Shown here piece after piece: positions 40,010 through 49,117 of a stretch of DNA of 64,000 nt (position 1 is its first letter; each line of letters starts with the position of its first letter). The position numbers and the translations under genes are program-made. The stretch comes from Jiella avicenniae (GTDB taxonomy: Bacteria > Pseudomonadota > Alphaproteobacteria > Rhizobiales > Rhizobiaceae): positions 124,001 through 188,000 of the forward strand of contig NZ_JAJUWU010000015.1 in the NCBI RefSeq assembly GCF_021390325.1, given 5' to 3'. The notes under the pieces are model-generated. The model searched no databases and had not been told where the DNA came from. It saw only the letters and a list, made by a program, of their open reading frames with translations.

Positions 40010-40103
40010 GGCGCGGGGGGGATGAAAACCGCGCCCGAAAGGCCGGCGTAAGTGACTTTCGAGGCGTCCGTCACATCCCGTGGCGGGCGCCTCTTCGGCT
40101 TTT

Positions 40104-40439
40104 TCACCGCCGCCGCTTCGTCGGCGCGTGGAAGTCCGGCGGCTTGCCGGCGATCCAGCGCAGGAACGGCTGCAGTTCCGGGCGTTCGGCGATCGGCTCG
40201 CCGGCCGCAGCCATCCGGGCGAGTTCGTGATTGGTGAAGGTGGCGTGCAGCGTGCGGTGGCAGATCGGATGGACCGGTTCGGTCACCCGCCCGCCGCGGC
40301 TCTTGGGCAGCGGGTGGTGCCATTCGACCCGGCGCCCGAGCGGCCGCGCGCAGAGCCAGCAGGTCACCGGGTGAGGGGCGCCAGGCTGGTCGGTATGGCG
40401 GGCTCGAAAGGCCTCGCTCGCAGCTCGTCGTCTTGCCAT
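40104..40439 (-). CDS. HNH endonuclease domain protein
   Basis: A 111-aa basic protein. It contains a zinc-type HNH core: Cys27 and Cys30 (CWLC), His41-His42 in VEWHHPLPKSRGG, and the second pair in HPICHRTLHATFTN (residues 57-70). Small single-domain HNH proteins of this kind are common on chromosomes and phage; their nuclease targets are mostly unknown. It ends with the basic tail PTKRRR. It is 70 bases downstream of the Fae-like gene on the same strand, with no phage genes nearby. Confidence 0.82.
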   Translation of the reverse strand: MARRRAASEAFRARHTDQPGAPHPVTCWLCARPLGRRVEWHHPLPKSRGGRVTEPVHPICHRTLHATFTNHELARMAAAGEPIAERPELQPFLRWIAGKPPDFHAPTKRRR

Positions 40440-40509
40440 CGTCGGCGAAGATGGGAAGGGACGAAGCCCGCGTCACCCGCGTGTCCTCGTCCCGGCCGTG
40501 GCCGAAGTC

Positions 40510-41058
40510 TCAGATCTTCCCGTCGAGGCCCATCTGGTAGTATTTGTGGACGATCTGGTCCTGGTTTTCGAGCAGCCAGTCGATCGACGGCTCGTTCCGC
40601 ATCGCCTTGGCGATCGCCTTCTTCATCCCCTCGCGGTGGATGTCGAAGAGCACCTTGTGGTCGAGGTCCTTCACGTCGACGATCGTCGGCGCCAGCCAGA
40701 CCGAGCAGATGATCCCGAGATCGTTGACCTGATCCTTCGGCAGAAGCCCCTCGCGCACCGCGTCGAGAACGCCGTTGGCGATGGCGAACTGCACCGTGCC
40801 CATCAGGATGTTGGTGTATTTCGGATCGTCCACCGTGACCTTGGAGACGCAAAGCGTCGCCGGGCGCACCATGATGTCGGTGTTGAGCAGCGCGAAGACC
40901 CGGCTGTGGCCCTTCACCTGATCGCCGGTCAGCGTCGCCAGCGCCGTACCGACCGGGCCGTCCAGCGCGCCGATGACGACCTCGGGCTCGGCCGCAGTCC
41001 CCGGAGGGCCGCCCGCGACGAGCGCCTCACCGGTGCGCATGATGATCTTTTCGCTCAT
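40510..41058 (-). CDS. Formaldehyde-activating enzyme (Fae) homologue
   Basis: A 182-aa member of the Fae family, which in methylotrophs joins formaldehyde to tetrahydromethanopterin. Recognisable family parts are GEALVAGG near the start, RPATLCVSKVTVDD (residues 65-78), GTVQFAIANGVLDAVREGLL and the C-terminal helices. The segment that reads AHIDLIIG in characterised enzymes reads AEPEVVIG here, so the His proposed as catalytic is Glu24. No tetrahydromethanopterin pathway gene is in the window. It is therefore better called a homologue of unknown activity. The ATG at 41058 follows AAGGAG. Confidence 0.8.
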   Translation of the reverse strand: MSEKIIMRTGEALVAGGPPGTAAEPEVVIGALDGPVGTALATLTGDQVKGHSRVFALLNTDIMVRPATLCVSKVTVDDPKYTNILMGTVQFAIANGVLDAVREGLLPKDQVNDLGIICSVWLAPTIVDVKDLDHKVLFDIHREGMKKAIAKAMRNEPSIDWLLENQDQIVHKYYQMGLDGKI

Positions 41059-41141
41059 GACAAATCACTCCTTGTCCCACCGCGCCCGGGGGTATCAGAC
41101 CGGGACCGCGCTCTCAAACGTCGAGCGCGGCCACGCCGCCG

Positions 41142-41762
41142 TCAGTCTTTCAGGACGCGCTTTTCCGCCACCGTCGTATCGGCGTTCAGGCGGTAGACGA
41201 TCGGCACGCCCGTCGCGATCTCCTCGCCGACGATCTCGTCCGGCGTCAACCCGTCCAGCGCCATGACGAGGGCGCGCAGCGAGTTGCCGTGGGCGGCGAC
41301 GACCACGGTGCCGCCGGCCATCACCTTCGGCAGGACGTCGTGGATGAAATAGGGCCAGACCCGCGCGCCGGTGTCCTTCAGGCTCTCGCCGCCCGGAGGC
41401 GGGGTATCGTAGGAGCGGCGCCAGACGTGCACCTGCTCCTCGCCCCACTTCTCGCGGGCATCGTCCTTGTTGAGACCGGAGAGATCGCCGTAGTCGCGCT
41501 CGTTGAGGGCGACGTCGCGGGTGATGGCAAGCCCCGTCTGGCCGAGTTCTTCCAGCATCAGGTCGAGAGTGCGCTGGGCGCGGGAGAGTTCGCTGGTGAA
41601 GGCGGTGTCGAAGACGAACCCTTCGTCCTTCAGCTTGTGGCCGGCGGATTTCGCCTCCTCGACGCCCTTCTCGGTGAGGTCCGGGTCCTTCCAGCCGGTG
41701 AAGAGGTTCTTCAGGTTCCACTCGCTCTGGCCGTGGCGGACGAGGACGAGAATGCGGGACAT
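41142..41762 (-). CDS. gpmA: 2,3-bisphosphoglycerate-dependent phosphoglycerate mutase
   Basis: Interconverts 3- and 2-phosphoglycerate in glycolysis and gluconeogenesis. The 206-aa protein has the phospho-His motif [19 protein letters not shown], the Glu-containing [17 protein letters not shown] and the second catalytic His in [20 protein letters not shown]. The length matches the short rhizobial type. It follows dapB on the same strand with 68 bases between. Confidence 0.95.
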   Translation of the reverse strand: MSRILVLVRHGQSEWNLKNLFTGWKDPDLTEKGVEEAKSAGHKLKDEGFVFDTAFTSELSRAQRTLDLMLEELGQTGLAITRDVALNERDYGDLSGLNKDDAREKWGEEQVHVWRRSYDTPPPGGESLKDTGARVWPYFIHDVLPKVMAGGTVVVAAHGNSLRALVMALDGLTPDEIVGEEIATGVPIVYRLNADTTVAEKRVLKD

Positions 41763-41830
41763 CGCGGCTGCCTTTCGATGGAATCGTCGGATGAGTTTGT
41801 AGCGCGGGCGAACCGGAAAGTCCCGCGCCG

Positions 41831-42640
41831 TCAGCCGGCAAGGCCGAGAACGTCGCGCATGGAATAAAGGCCGGCGGGCTTTTCCTTCGCCCAGAGCGCC
41901 GCCTTGATCGCCCCCCTGGCGAAGATCGTCCGGTCGCCGGCCGCGTGGGAGAGTTCGATGCGCTCGCCTTCGCCGGCGAGAATCACCGAATGCTCGCCCA
42001 CCACCGAGCCGCCGCGCAGCGTCGCAAAGCCGATGGTGCCTTGTTCGCGCGGCCCGGTGATGCCGTCGCGGACCCGGACCGAACGATCCGCCAGCGCGAT
42101 GCCCCGGCCCGTCGCCGCCGCCTCGCCGAGGAGGAGGGCGGTGCCCGACGGCGCGTCGACCTTGTGCCTGTGGTGCATCTCCAGGACCTCGATGTCGAAG
42201 GCCTCGGGCCCGAGGGCGCGCGCCGCCTGTTCGACGAGGACGGCGAGGAGATTGACGCCGAGACTCATGTTGCCGGACTTGACGATGGTGGCGCCGGCGT
42301 CTGCCGCAGCGAGGATCGCGTCGTTCGCCTCGGCCTCGAAGCCGGTGGTGCCGATGACGTGGACGAGGCTCCTTTCGGCTGCCCGCTTCGCGATGTCGGC
42401 GGAGACCGCCGGCACGGTGAAGTCGACGATGCCGTCCGCACCGTCGAGCGCGGCGTCGACGTCGTCGGTGATCGTCACTCCGGCCTCGCCGATCCCGGCG
42501 AGCATGCCGGCATCGCTGCCGAGCGCGGGCGAGCCGCTCCGCTCCAGCGCGGCGTGCAACGCGGCACCTTCGGTCTCTGAGACGACCTTGACCAGCGTGC
42601 GGCCCATCCGGCCGGCGGCTCCCAGGACGACGAGCTTCAT
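41831..42640 (-). CDS. dapB: 4-hydroxy-tetrahydrodipicolinate reductase
   Basis: Reduces the product of DapA in lysine and diaminopimelate synthesis, with NAD(P)H. The 269-aa protein has the dinucleotide motif [42 protein letters not shown], the catalytic region [16 protein letters not shown] and the C-terminal [20 protein letters not shown]. The ATG at 42640 follows AAAAGGAA. Probably co-transcribed with gpmA, a pairing found in rhizobia. Confidence 0.96.
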   Translation of the reverse strand: MKLVVLGAAGRMGRTLVKVVSETEGAALHAALERSGSPALGSDAGMLAGIGEAGVTITDDVDAALDGADGIVDFTVPAVSADIAKRAAERSLVHVIGTTGFEAEANDAILAAADAGATIVKSGNMSLGVNLLAVLVEQAARALGPEAFDIEVLEMHHRHKVDAPSGTALLLGEAAATGRGIALADRSVRVRDGITGPREQGTIGFATLRGGSVVGEHSVILAGEGERIELSHAAGDRTIFARGAIKAALWAKEKPAGLYSMRDVLGLAG

Positions 42641-42708
42641 GAGGTGGGTTCCTTTTCAGGCGGCGAAGTCCGGCGGCCTCGATCGGACAGGGCGAGACCC
42701 AGAACCGC

Positions 42709-42835
42709 CGTCATCCTCGGGCTTGTCCCGAGGATCTCCTGCAATGTCGGCCACAGAATCCTTGCAGACTTGCCGATGAGCGACGCTCGGGGTTTCCGGC
42801 GGCAGTAGATCCTCGGGACAAGCCCGAGGATGACG
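42709..42835. repeat. REPIN-like element, copy 1
   Basis: A 127-bp element with perfect 29-bp inverted arms (42709-42737 and 42807-42835). Each arm has its own small palindrome CCTCGGG-CTTGT-CCCGAGG, so the element can fold as one long hairpin or two short ones. It lies in the 295 bases between dapB and the exporter gene, which otherwise show nothing. Two related copies are at 58457 and 62553. Confidence 0.92.
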
Positions 42836-42935
42836 ACCTGTCGGGTTTCCGACGCTCGAATATCCGCCCTGAATACTCCATTCGCAAACGCCGTCAAAGG
42901 GGCGATCTCGCCGATACGAGCGAGATGATCGGGTC

Positions 42936-44765
42936 CTAGCCCCTTGCCGCGGCCAGGTCGGCCGGCCGGCGATTGCCGCCCGACTGCAGGCCGTAGAACC
43001 GCGCGTAATGGCCATCCACGCGGTCGACGAGATCGCCATGCGTGCCGCGCTCGACGATCTGGCCGCCGTCGACGACGAGAATCTGGTCGGCATTGGTGAT
43101 GGTCGACAGCCGATGCGCGACGACGATGACGGTGCGGTCCTTCATCGCCGCGTCGAGGGCCGCCTGGACGAGCGTCTCCGAGCGGGTGTCGAGCGCCGAG
43201 GTCGCCTCGTCGAGGAGCAGGATCGGGGCGTTGCGCACGAGGGCCCGGGCGATCGACAGGCGCTGTCGCTGGCCGCCGGACAGCGTCATGCCGTTCTCGC
43301 CGACCGGGGTGTCGTAGCCCTGCGGCGCGGCGAGGATGAACTCCTCGGCCTGGGCCTGGCGGGCGGCGTCCTCGATCTCGGCATCGGTGGCGTCCGGCCG
43401 GCCGAGCCGGATGTTCTCGCGGATCGTCCCCTCGAAGAGATACGGCGCCTGCGGCACATAGGCGATCCTCGAGCGCAGCGAGCGCTTGGTGACGCCTCTG
43501 ATGTCCTCGCCGTCGATGGTGATCGCGCCCTCCTGAACGTCGTAGAAACGCTGGAGGAGGGCGATGATGGTCGACTTGCCGCCGCCCGAGGCGCCGATCA
43601 GCGCCGTCGTCCTGCCGGCCGGCGCCACGAAGGAAAGATCGCGCAGCACGGACTCGCCGGGATAATAGCCGAAGGAGACGTTCCTGAAGACGATCTCGCC
43701 GTGTTCCGCCTCGAGTTCCCTGGCGTTAGGGGCGTCGGCCTGTCGCGGCTCCATGTCGAGAATCTCGTAGATCATCGACGCGTTGACGAGAGCGCGTTCG
43801 AGCTGCACCTGCAGCTTGGCGAGCCGCCGCGCCGGATCGTAGGCGAGGAGGAGCGCGGTGATGAAGGCGAACATCGAACCCGGCGAATAGCCGTAGACCA
43901 CCGCCCGGTAGCCCGAATAGCCGATGACGCCGGCGATCGCGAGGCCGGCGAGCATCTCCGTGACCGGGCTGGTCCGCTCGGTGATGCCGGCGATCTTGTT
44001 GGAGCGCTCCTCGGCCTTCAGGATCAGGCGCTCGATGCGCTCGCGCAGCGGCACCTCCATGGTGAAGGCCTTGACCACCGTGATGCCCTGCGCCGCCTCC
44101 TGCATGGAGGCCAGCACCCGGGCGTTGATGTCGATCGCCTGCCGGGTGGCTGCCCGCAGCTTCTTGGCGAGCTTGCCGATCATCAGGACGATCGGCGGTC
44201 CGGCGAGCAGCGCGATGCCGGACAAAACCGGATCCTGGTAGATCATCACGAAGACCAGGAAGACCAGGGTGAGGGCGTCTCGGGCGAGCGAGGTGACGGT
44301 GAGGTTCAGCGTGTCGCGGATGCCGGAGACGTTCTGGTTGATCCTGGCGGCGAGATGGGCCGAGCGGTTCTCCGCGAAGAAGTCCACCGACAGCTCGGTG
44401 ATGTGGGAGAACAGCCGCCGCTGATAGCGCGCGACGATGTTGTTGCCGATGCGAGCCAGAACCACCGCCTGGCCGTAATTGGCAAGGCCCCGGATGGCGA
44501 AGGTCACGAAGACGATGGCCGGCAGGCTGTAGATCGCGGCGCGGTTCTGCTGCACGAAGATCTTGTCGATCACGTCCCGCATGATCCAGGCGAGAAACGC
44601 CGTGCAGCCCGCCGCGGCGACCAGGCAGCCGATGGCGAGCGCGTATTGGCGCACGAAGAGGTGGCCGTTCTCGCGCACGATGCGCCCGATCAGTCCGAGC
44701 ACGAGCCCGCGCTTTTCCGGCGCAGTGATGGAGAACGTCTTCTTTTTGGTCGCCGTCTTGGTCAA
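42936..44765 (-). CDS. ABC exporter, MsbA/multidrug type (fused membrane and ATPase domains)
   Basis: A 609-aa half-transporter. Six membrane helices (about 35-330) are followed by the nucleotide-binding domain: Walker A GASGGGKSTIIALLQRFYDV near residue 397, signature LSGGQRQRLSIARAL, Walker B ILLLDEATSALD and the switch His in VVAHRLST. The lipid-A flippase MsbA of rhizobia is similar, but lipid or drug specificity cannot be read from the sequence. The start is TTG at 44765 (MTKTATKKKTF) with a weak ribosome site. Confidence 0.9.
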   Translation of the reverse strand: MTKTATKKKTFSITAPEKRGLVLGLIGRIVRENGHLFVRQYALAIGCLVAAAGCTAFLAWIMRDVIDKIFVQQNRAAIYSLPAIVFVTFAIRGLANYGQAVVLARIGNNIVARYQRRLFSHITELSVDFFAENRSAHLAARINQNVSGIRDTLNLTVTSLARDALTLVFLVFVMIYQDPVLSGIALLAGPPIVLMIGKLAKKLRAATRQAIDINARVLASMQEAAQGITVVKAFTMEVPLRERIERLILKAEERSNKIAGITERTSPVTEMLAGLAIAGVIGYSGYRAVVYGYSPGSMFAFITALLLAYDPARRLAKLQVQLERALVNASMIYEILDMEPRQADAPNARELEAEHGEIVFRNVSFGYYPGESVLRDLSFVAPAGRTTALIGASGGGKSTIIALLQRFYDVQEGAITIDGEDIRGVTKRSLRSRIAYVPQAPYLFEGTIRENIRLGRPDATDAEIEDAARQAQAEEFILAAPQGYDTPVGENGMTLSGGQRQRLSIARALVRNAPILLLDEATSALDTRSETLVQAALDAAMKDRTVIVVAHRLSTITNADQILVVDGGQIVERGTHGDLVDRVDGHYARFYGLQSGGNRRPADLAAARG

Positions 44766-45085
44766 TCTGTCGTCCGGTCGCCGGTGGCGGGTTCGTTGTG
44801 CCTTCGCACGCGCGATCGAAATGACGGCTTAGGCACAAGCGTGCCGGCCCCGCAATGGGCGAAGCGCGGAAATGCACCGTCGGCATCGCGAGAACACTGG
44901 CGGAACGTTGCAGGATTGCACTGGCCGGTGTGAATTCGACGTCGTTTCGTGCCAAGGTCGGCGGATATGCGACCGGACGCTGGATCGCCGCCGGGGTGGT
45001 CGGTAACGGGATCTCAGTCGTCGCAGAAACGACCCGCTGCCGGCCACGAAGCCGGCCTTTGCCGATTGGAAGGAAAGGATCTGCC

Positions 45086-45664
45086 GTGTCAGGCGCTTAT
45101 GTTCTGCGTCCCGCCAATTCGGACGATATGGCGGCGATCACGGCGATCTACGAGCGGGAGGTCCTGACCGGTACCGCGACCTACGAGCTGATCCCGCCGG
45201 GCGAAGCGGAAATGACCCGGCGCTTCGAGGAGATGCGGGGCAAGCGCTATCCCTATCTCGTCGCCGAGGACGAGCACGGCAGGGTGCTCGGCTATGCCTA
45301 TGCCGGCGGCTACCGCGCACGCCCGGCCTACAACTGGCTGGTCGAGGATTCGATCTATCTCGATCCGGCGGCGCGGGGCAGAGGCGTCGGCACGGCGCTT
45401 CTGACGCGACTCGTCGAGGAATGCGAGCGGCTCGGCTTCCGCCAGATGCTGGCGGTGATCGGCGACAGCGCCAATCACGGCTCGATCGGGCTGCACCGGA
45501 AGGCGGGATTCGCGATGATCGGCACCATGCCGGCGACCGGGCTGAAATTCGGCCGCTGGATCGACACCGTCCTGATGCAGCGCCCGCTCGGCGAGGGCGC
45601 CGACAGCATCCCCGACAAGGCCGCCTATCCGGGCGACTTCGGCGCGCCAGCCGTCCTGTTCTGA
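45086..45664 (+). CDS. GNAT N-acetyltransferase, phosphinothricin/methionine-sulfone type
   Basis: A 192-aa acetyltransferase of the Pat/MddA group. The N-terminal segment IYEREVLTGTATYELIPP and the acetyl-CoA motif DPAARGRGVGTALLTRLVEE (near residue 96) are characteristic, as are SIGLHRKAGFAMIGTM and WIDTVLMQRPL. Relatives acetylate glutamate analogues such as methionine sulfoximine. The GTG at 45086 follows AAGGAAAGG. Confidence 0.87.
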   Translation: MSGAYVLRPANSDDMAAITAIYEREVLTGTATYELIPPGEAEMTRRFEEMRGKRYPYLVAEDEHGRVLGYAYAGGYRARPAYNWLVEDSIYLDPAARGRGVGTALLTRLVEECERLGFRQMLAVIGDSANHGSIGLHRKAGFAMIGTMPATGLKFGRWIDTVLMQRPLGEGADSIPDKAAYPGDFGAPAVLF

Positions 45665-45682
45665 TGGAGAACGGTCGCCCGA

Positions 45683-45720
45683 AAACGTCAAAGACGAGGC
45701 GCGCCTCGTTTTTGACGTTT
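45683..45720. terminator. Long bidirectional terminator hairpin
   Basis: A 38-base near-perfect inverted repeat (19 pairs, one of them G-U) built around ACGAGGCGCGCCTCGT, with A-run and T-run on the two flanks. It sits between the converging acetyltransferase and methyltransferase genes. Confidence 0.8.
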
Positions 45721-45743
45721 CAACGGAGATTGCCTCCGCTTTC

Positions 45744-46316
45744 TCAATTGGCTTTCGCAATTTTTCGAACGACGACCTGCCCGTCCATGGCAAGAATGAT
45801 GATGCAGGGCCTGCTTGCCAACATCGCGTGGACGGCGGTCACGACGCCATCCTTCCACCAGCCTCCCAAGCTGTAGTCGTCGAACGCCATCACACCGCCT
45901 TCCTTGAGCTTGGGCCAGTAGGCTTCGACGTCGATGGTAACGCCTTCCTTCGTGTGATCACCGTCGACATAGACGAAGTCGACCGACTCGTCCTCGAACC
46001 GCTCTGCGGCCTTGCCGGATCGTTGCCGCACGATCTCGACGGTGCCGGCCTTGATTTCCGAGGCGAAACGGTCGCGTACGCCTTCGTAACGCTCCTGCAT
46101 GATCTCCGGGCTGCTGACGGCTCCGCCATAAACTGCAGCGCGATATTCCGGACCGTCAAAATGCTCCCAAGGGTCAACCAGATAGAGTTTTTGAGGCCGA
46201 AGTGCGTTCAGCAGCAATGCGGAATAGTCACCCTTGTGGACGCCAACCTCGATGCCGATACCGAATCGCTTTAAGTGACTCATGACCAGCTGTCGCGCAT
46301 TGATCGGTGCCAGCAT
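45744..46316 (-). CDS. Class I SAM-dependent methyltransferase (Methyltransf_24 type)
   Basis: A 190-aa Rossmann-type methyltransferase. The SAM motif is GIEVGVHKGDYSALLLNAL (near residue 21), followed by LYLVDPWEHF, then FVYVDGDHTKEGVTIDVEAY and GGVMAFDDYSLGGWW. Related proteins are found in glycan and secondary-metabolite clusters and are rarely characterised; the substrate is unknown. Base composition here and in the following 250 bases is clearly more A+T-rich than the neighbours, a possible sign of transfer. The ATG at 46316 follows GAGGAA. Confidence 0.85.
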   Translation of the reverse strand: MLAPINARQLVMSHLKRFGIGIEVGVHKGDYSALLLNALRPQKLYLVDPWEHFDGPEYRAAVYGGAVSSPEIMQERYEGVRDRFASEIKAGTVEIVRQRSGKAAERFEDESVDFVYVDGDHTKEGVTIDVEAYWPKLKEGGVMAFDDYSLGGWWKDGVVTAVHAMLASRPCIIILAMDGQVVVRKIAKAN

Positions 46317-46667
46317 TCGAGATTCCTCAGTTTGACGGTAGGATGTTGTGGGGCGGCTTCAGCCGTGGGCGGATACAATCTCATGGATCATGTGACGTCA
46401 ACCATTCAATCGCCGCTACGACAAGGCATCGCGAGGACGCCGAACATGGGTCTGACGACCTCTCGGGGATCTTTTTGATCCTATTTTGCAAGTTGGCAGT
46501 TGGTGGTGCGGATTCCGTGGCATCAGCCGCTGCGTGGAAGTCCGGCGCCTGATGCTATATCCTGCCGCTATTTCGACGCTCGCCTCGCCGAGAGACTCAG
46601 AGTTTCAACGCGATGGTCGGCGCCATCGCCCTTACGTGGACCATGTCGCGCTCGCTTCTTACCCGGC
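46317..46667. other. A+T-richer spacer without recognisable gene
   Basis: About 350 bases between the methyltransferase start and the YihY stop. I see no gene, tRNA or repeat. Composition is noticeably less G+C-rich than most of the window up to about 46560. It must contain the promoter of the methyltransferase gene. Confidence 0.4.
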
Positions 46668-47828
46668 TCACCACGAGCGCGACGCCCCGACCAGGGCGAC
46701 GAAAGCCAGGGCGGCCGGCACCGCCGCGGCGATCCATTCCCGGCGTCGCTCGCGATTGCGTTTGCGCTCCCCGGCACCTGCGTAAAGCGCGTCGATTTCC
46801 CGCTTCAGCGACGGATCCTTCTCCACGTAGAGCCGGCCGCCCGCAACCGTGGCGTCGGCGACGCTGTCGGCCATTCTCGCGCCGCGCTCGCCCATCGGCC
46901 GTTCTGGCCCCGTCGTCGTGTCGCGCGCCGTCTGATGCTCCATCTCGGAGTTCAGTTCGCCGCCGACGATCAGGATGATCATCGTCAGCCAGATCCAGGT
47001 CATCATGCCGATCAGCGCGCCGAGCGAGCCATAGGTCGCGTCGTAGGAGCCGAAATTCGCGGTGTAATAGGAAAACGCCAGCGAGACGATCGCGATGACG
47101 ACGACGGCGAGCGTCGAGCCGGGGGTGATCCAGCGCCACTGGGCGTGCGCCCTGCAAGGTCCCCAGCGGTAGAGCGCCGAGATGCCGAGCGAGACGAAGA
47201 CGAAGGTCGCGAGGATGAAGCCGGCCGAGATCGCCCATTCCGTCCCGCTTCCGAGCCCGACGATGTCGAGAACGACCGGCAGGATCACCGTCATGGCGAC
47301 CAGCATCAGCGCCGCCGCGACGAGGCAGAGCGTGAAGGCAAAGGAGGCCAGCGTCAGCTGGACGAAGGAGCGCGTTTCGGTTTCGTCGTAGGCGACGTTC
47401 ATCGCCTCGAACAGTGCCTTGACGCCCGCATTGGTGCTCCACAGCGAGATCGCCAGCGAGACGACGAGCGAGAGGCCGAGCGTCCCGTCGGCGGCGCCGA
47501 CCAGCCGCTGAAGCTGCTCGTCGATGATCTCGACGGCACCCCCCGGCAGGAGGCTCGAAAGCTGGTTGACGTTGCTCTGCACGGTCGTCGGATCGGCGAA
47601 GAGGCCGTAGACGGAGACGATCGCCGCCATCGCCGGAACCATGGCCAGCAAGAGGTAATAGGTCACGCCGGCGGCGACGAGGAGCACACGGTCATTGCCG
47701 ATCTCCGCATAGACCCGCAAAAAGACGTGCTTCCAGCCGGCCGCCGGGATCTCGGTCGGGCTTTGGGCCCTCAGCCCGAGTTCGCCGGCCCGCGTTTGAC
47801 CGGAGCTGTTGACTGTCGTGATCGGCAT
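46668..47828 (-). CDS. YihY/UPF0761 family inner-membrane protein
   Basis: A 386-aa membrane protein, once called RNase BN by mistake. The conserved start of the domain is VLLVAAGVTYYLLLAMVPAM near residue 50, then WSTNAGVKALFEAMNVAYDE and the C-terminal part TYGSLGALIGMMTWIWLTMI followed by LIVGGELNSE. Six membrane segments are likely. A soluble C-terminal tail and a last hydrophobic helix (AAAVPAALAFVALVG) extend beyond the core. Function unknown. The ATG at 47828 follows GGAG. Confidence 0.9.
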   Translation of the reverse strand: MPITTVNSSGQTRAGELGLRAQSPTEIPAAGWKHVFLRVYAEIGNDRVLLVAAGVTYYLLLAMVPAMAAIVSVYGLFADPTTVQSNVNQLSSLLPGGAVEIIDEQLQRLVGAADGTLGLSLVVSLAISLWSTNAGVKALFEAMNVAYDETETRSFVQLTLASFAFTLCLVAAALMLVAMTVILPVVLDIVGLGSGTEWAISAGFILATFVFVSLGISALYRWGPCRAHAQWRWITPGSTLAVVVIAIVSLAFSYYTANFGSYDATYGSLGALIGMMTWIWLTMIILIVGGELNSEMEHQTARDTTTGPERPMGERGARMADSVADATVAGGRLYVEKDPSLKREIDALYAGAGERKRNRERRREWIAAAVPAALAFVALVGASRSW

Positions 47829-47956
47829 GGTCCCGCTCCGTTCGATGTCCGTGCGGGAATCTATCGCACCAACGCGCAGACCGAAGATGCGCAGCCTGCG
47901 ACCATTTGATTAGGCGGGCAACGAAACGCGCGCCCGATGACCGTCCGAAGGGAACG

Positions 47957-48331
47957 TCAGCCGTTTTCCGCGACGCGCAGATTGCGGTCGAAGACCTTGA
48001 GCACGGCGGCAAGCTCATGCCCGCGCTTCAGGACGACGCCGCCGGCGGCGACGACCTGATAGGCACCCTGGCGGCGGGCGAGCTTGGGATCCTTGACGAT
48101 CCGGTAGAGCGGCATCTCGCTGGTGCGGCGGAAGATCGAGAACACGGCGCGATCCTTCAGCATGTCGATCGCATAGTCCCGCCATTCGCCCGTGGCGACC
48201 ATGCGGCCGTAGACGGCGAGGATCTGCGACAGTTCCCGCCGGTCGAAGGAGACGACGGCGGCGCGGGCGTTGGCGGTCGGAAAAGCGACCAGATCGGCCG
48301 ATGTCCCGCCATTCACGAGAGATTGCGTCAA
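47957..48331 (-). CDS. DUF2794 family protein
   Basis: A 124-aa soluble protein of a family almost confined to alphaproteobacteria. The conserved core is VSFDRRELSQILAVYGRMVA, then GEWRDYAIDMLKDRAVFSIF and MPLYRIVKDPKLARRQGAYQ. No enzyme motif is seen and its function is unknown. The start is taken as TTG at 48331, preceded by AGGGG; no ATG precedes the conserved core. Confidence 0.8.
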   Translation of the reverse strand: MTQSLVNGGTSADLVAFPTANARAAVVSFDRRELSQILAVYGRMVATGEWRDYAIDMLKDRAVFSIFRRTSEMPLYRIVKDPKLARRQGAYQVVAAGGVVLKRGHELAAVLKVFDRNLRVAENG

Positions 48332-48366
48332 GATTGCCCCTGTCCTCAGGACCCCTCGGGGGGTCT

Positions 48367-48747
48367 TCAAGCATGACGAGATGGTGACATGAAACGGCGC
48401 TCTGGGCAAAGCCGCGATTGCCGCGCGGCCTGCGTCACCGGCGCCGGCCCTTGCCACCCGTCCTTCTCCAGATAAGGAGCCCATTCCCGATCGGCGAGCA
48501 GCCGCAGGCTCTTTTCGTCGGTGACGATCCGCCACCCGTCCTCGATATCGACGATCTCCCGCTTCTCCCAAGGCTTCAGGCAGCGATCGACGTTCTCCCG
48601 GGCGCTGCCGATCATGTGGGCGAGTTCGGTCTGCGACAGGCAGAGACGCAGGGGGCGCCTCGGCGCGGCGTGGGCGGGCGATTCGAGAATGCGCAGGAGC
48701 GCCAGAGCGAGACGGGTCGAGATGTCCAGGAGGGCGAGTCCGGCCAT
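48367..48747 (-). pseudogene. Headless Crp/Fnr-type regulator (helix-turn-helix only)
   Basis: The frame encodes the end of the dimer helix (MAGLALLDISTRLALALLRI) and the Crp-type DNA-binding domain LCLSQTELAHMIGSARENVD, then RCLKPWEKREIVDIEDGWRI, but the cyclic-nucleotide/effector domain is absent. Continuing upstream in frame adds a few plausible helix residues (QTFTVFQR) and then meets unlike sequence and a TGA about 90 bases before the ATG. It is probably a remnant of a deletion, though a 126-aa DNA-binding protein could still be made. DUF2794 follows 35 bases downstream on the same strand. Confidence 0.6.
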
Positions 48748-49117
48748 CCGCTGGAAGACGGTGAAGGTCTGCGATCGATTGCAAACCCACGACTGGCCGT
48801 CGCACCCGGGTCTCGATCGAGACTCAGGGGTTTCTCATTTTGCCGGGCTGAAGTGCGGCCGAGTTTTGAAAGTCTCGAAGATGCGATAAGAGCGGATTGC
48901 CGGTCGGCCTGCTGGCGGCCGTCGGCAACGGGACCAGCGCGTCGACACGAGGCCTCGCCCGAGGGCTTGCCGGAAACGCGTGAATGGGGCAGTAGGGCTG
49001 TCCTAACGACAAGAGCACCGCTAGAATGTCGTGCACCGCAGCATTTCGATCGTGCCGGCGGCAGGCAGGACGCGCGTCATGAACGGCGGATTCGAAGCGG
49101 CGAAGCTGGGGGTGAAC
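48748..49117. other. Spacer between the Crp remnant and gltD
   Basis: About 370 bases. The left end continues the Crp-like frame for some 25 codons. No other gene is apparent. The gltD promoter should lie near 48950-49060. An ATG at 49079 with AGGA upstream could extend gltD by 13 residues. Confidence 0.4.

Noticed and set aside
39601-40230. Protein frame running through the tandem repeat
   Set aside because: It is an artefact of the repeat period being a multiple of three; the product is a repeated motif with no start signal, and it overlaps a better-supported small gene.
40510-41058. Calling the Fae homologue a functional methylotrophy enzyme
   Set aside because: The proposed catalytic His is replaced and no pathway partners are visible.
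40127-46552. A shared 16-base string (GCGTGGAAGTCCGGCG) near 40127 and 46535, as a possible recombination site
   Set aside because: One copy is inside the HNH coding sequence, there is no symmetry or flanking similarity, and a match of this length can arise by chance or codon bias.
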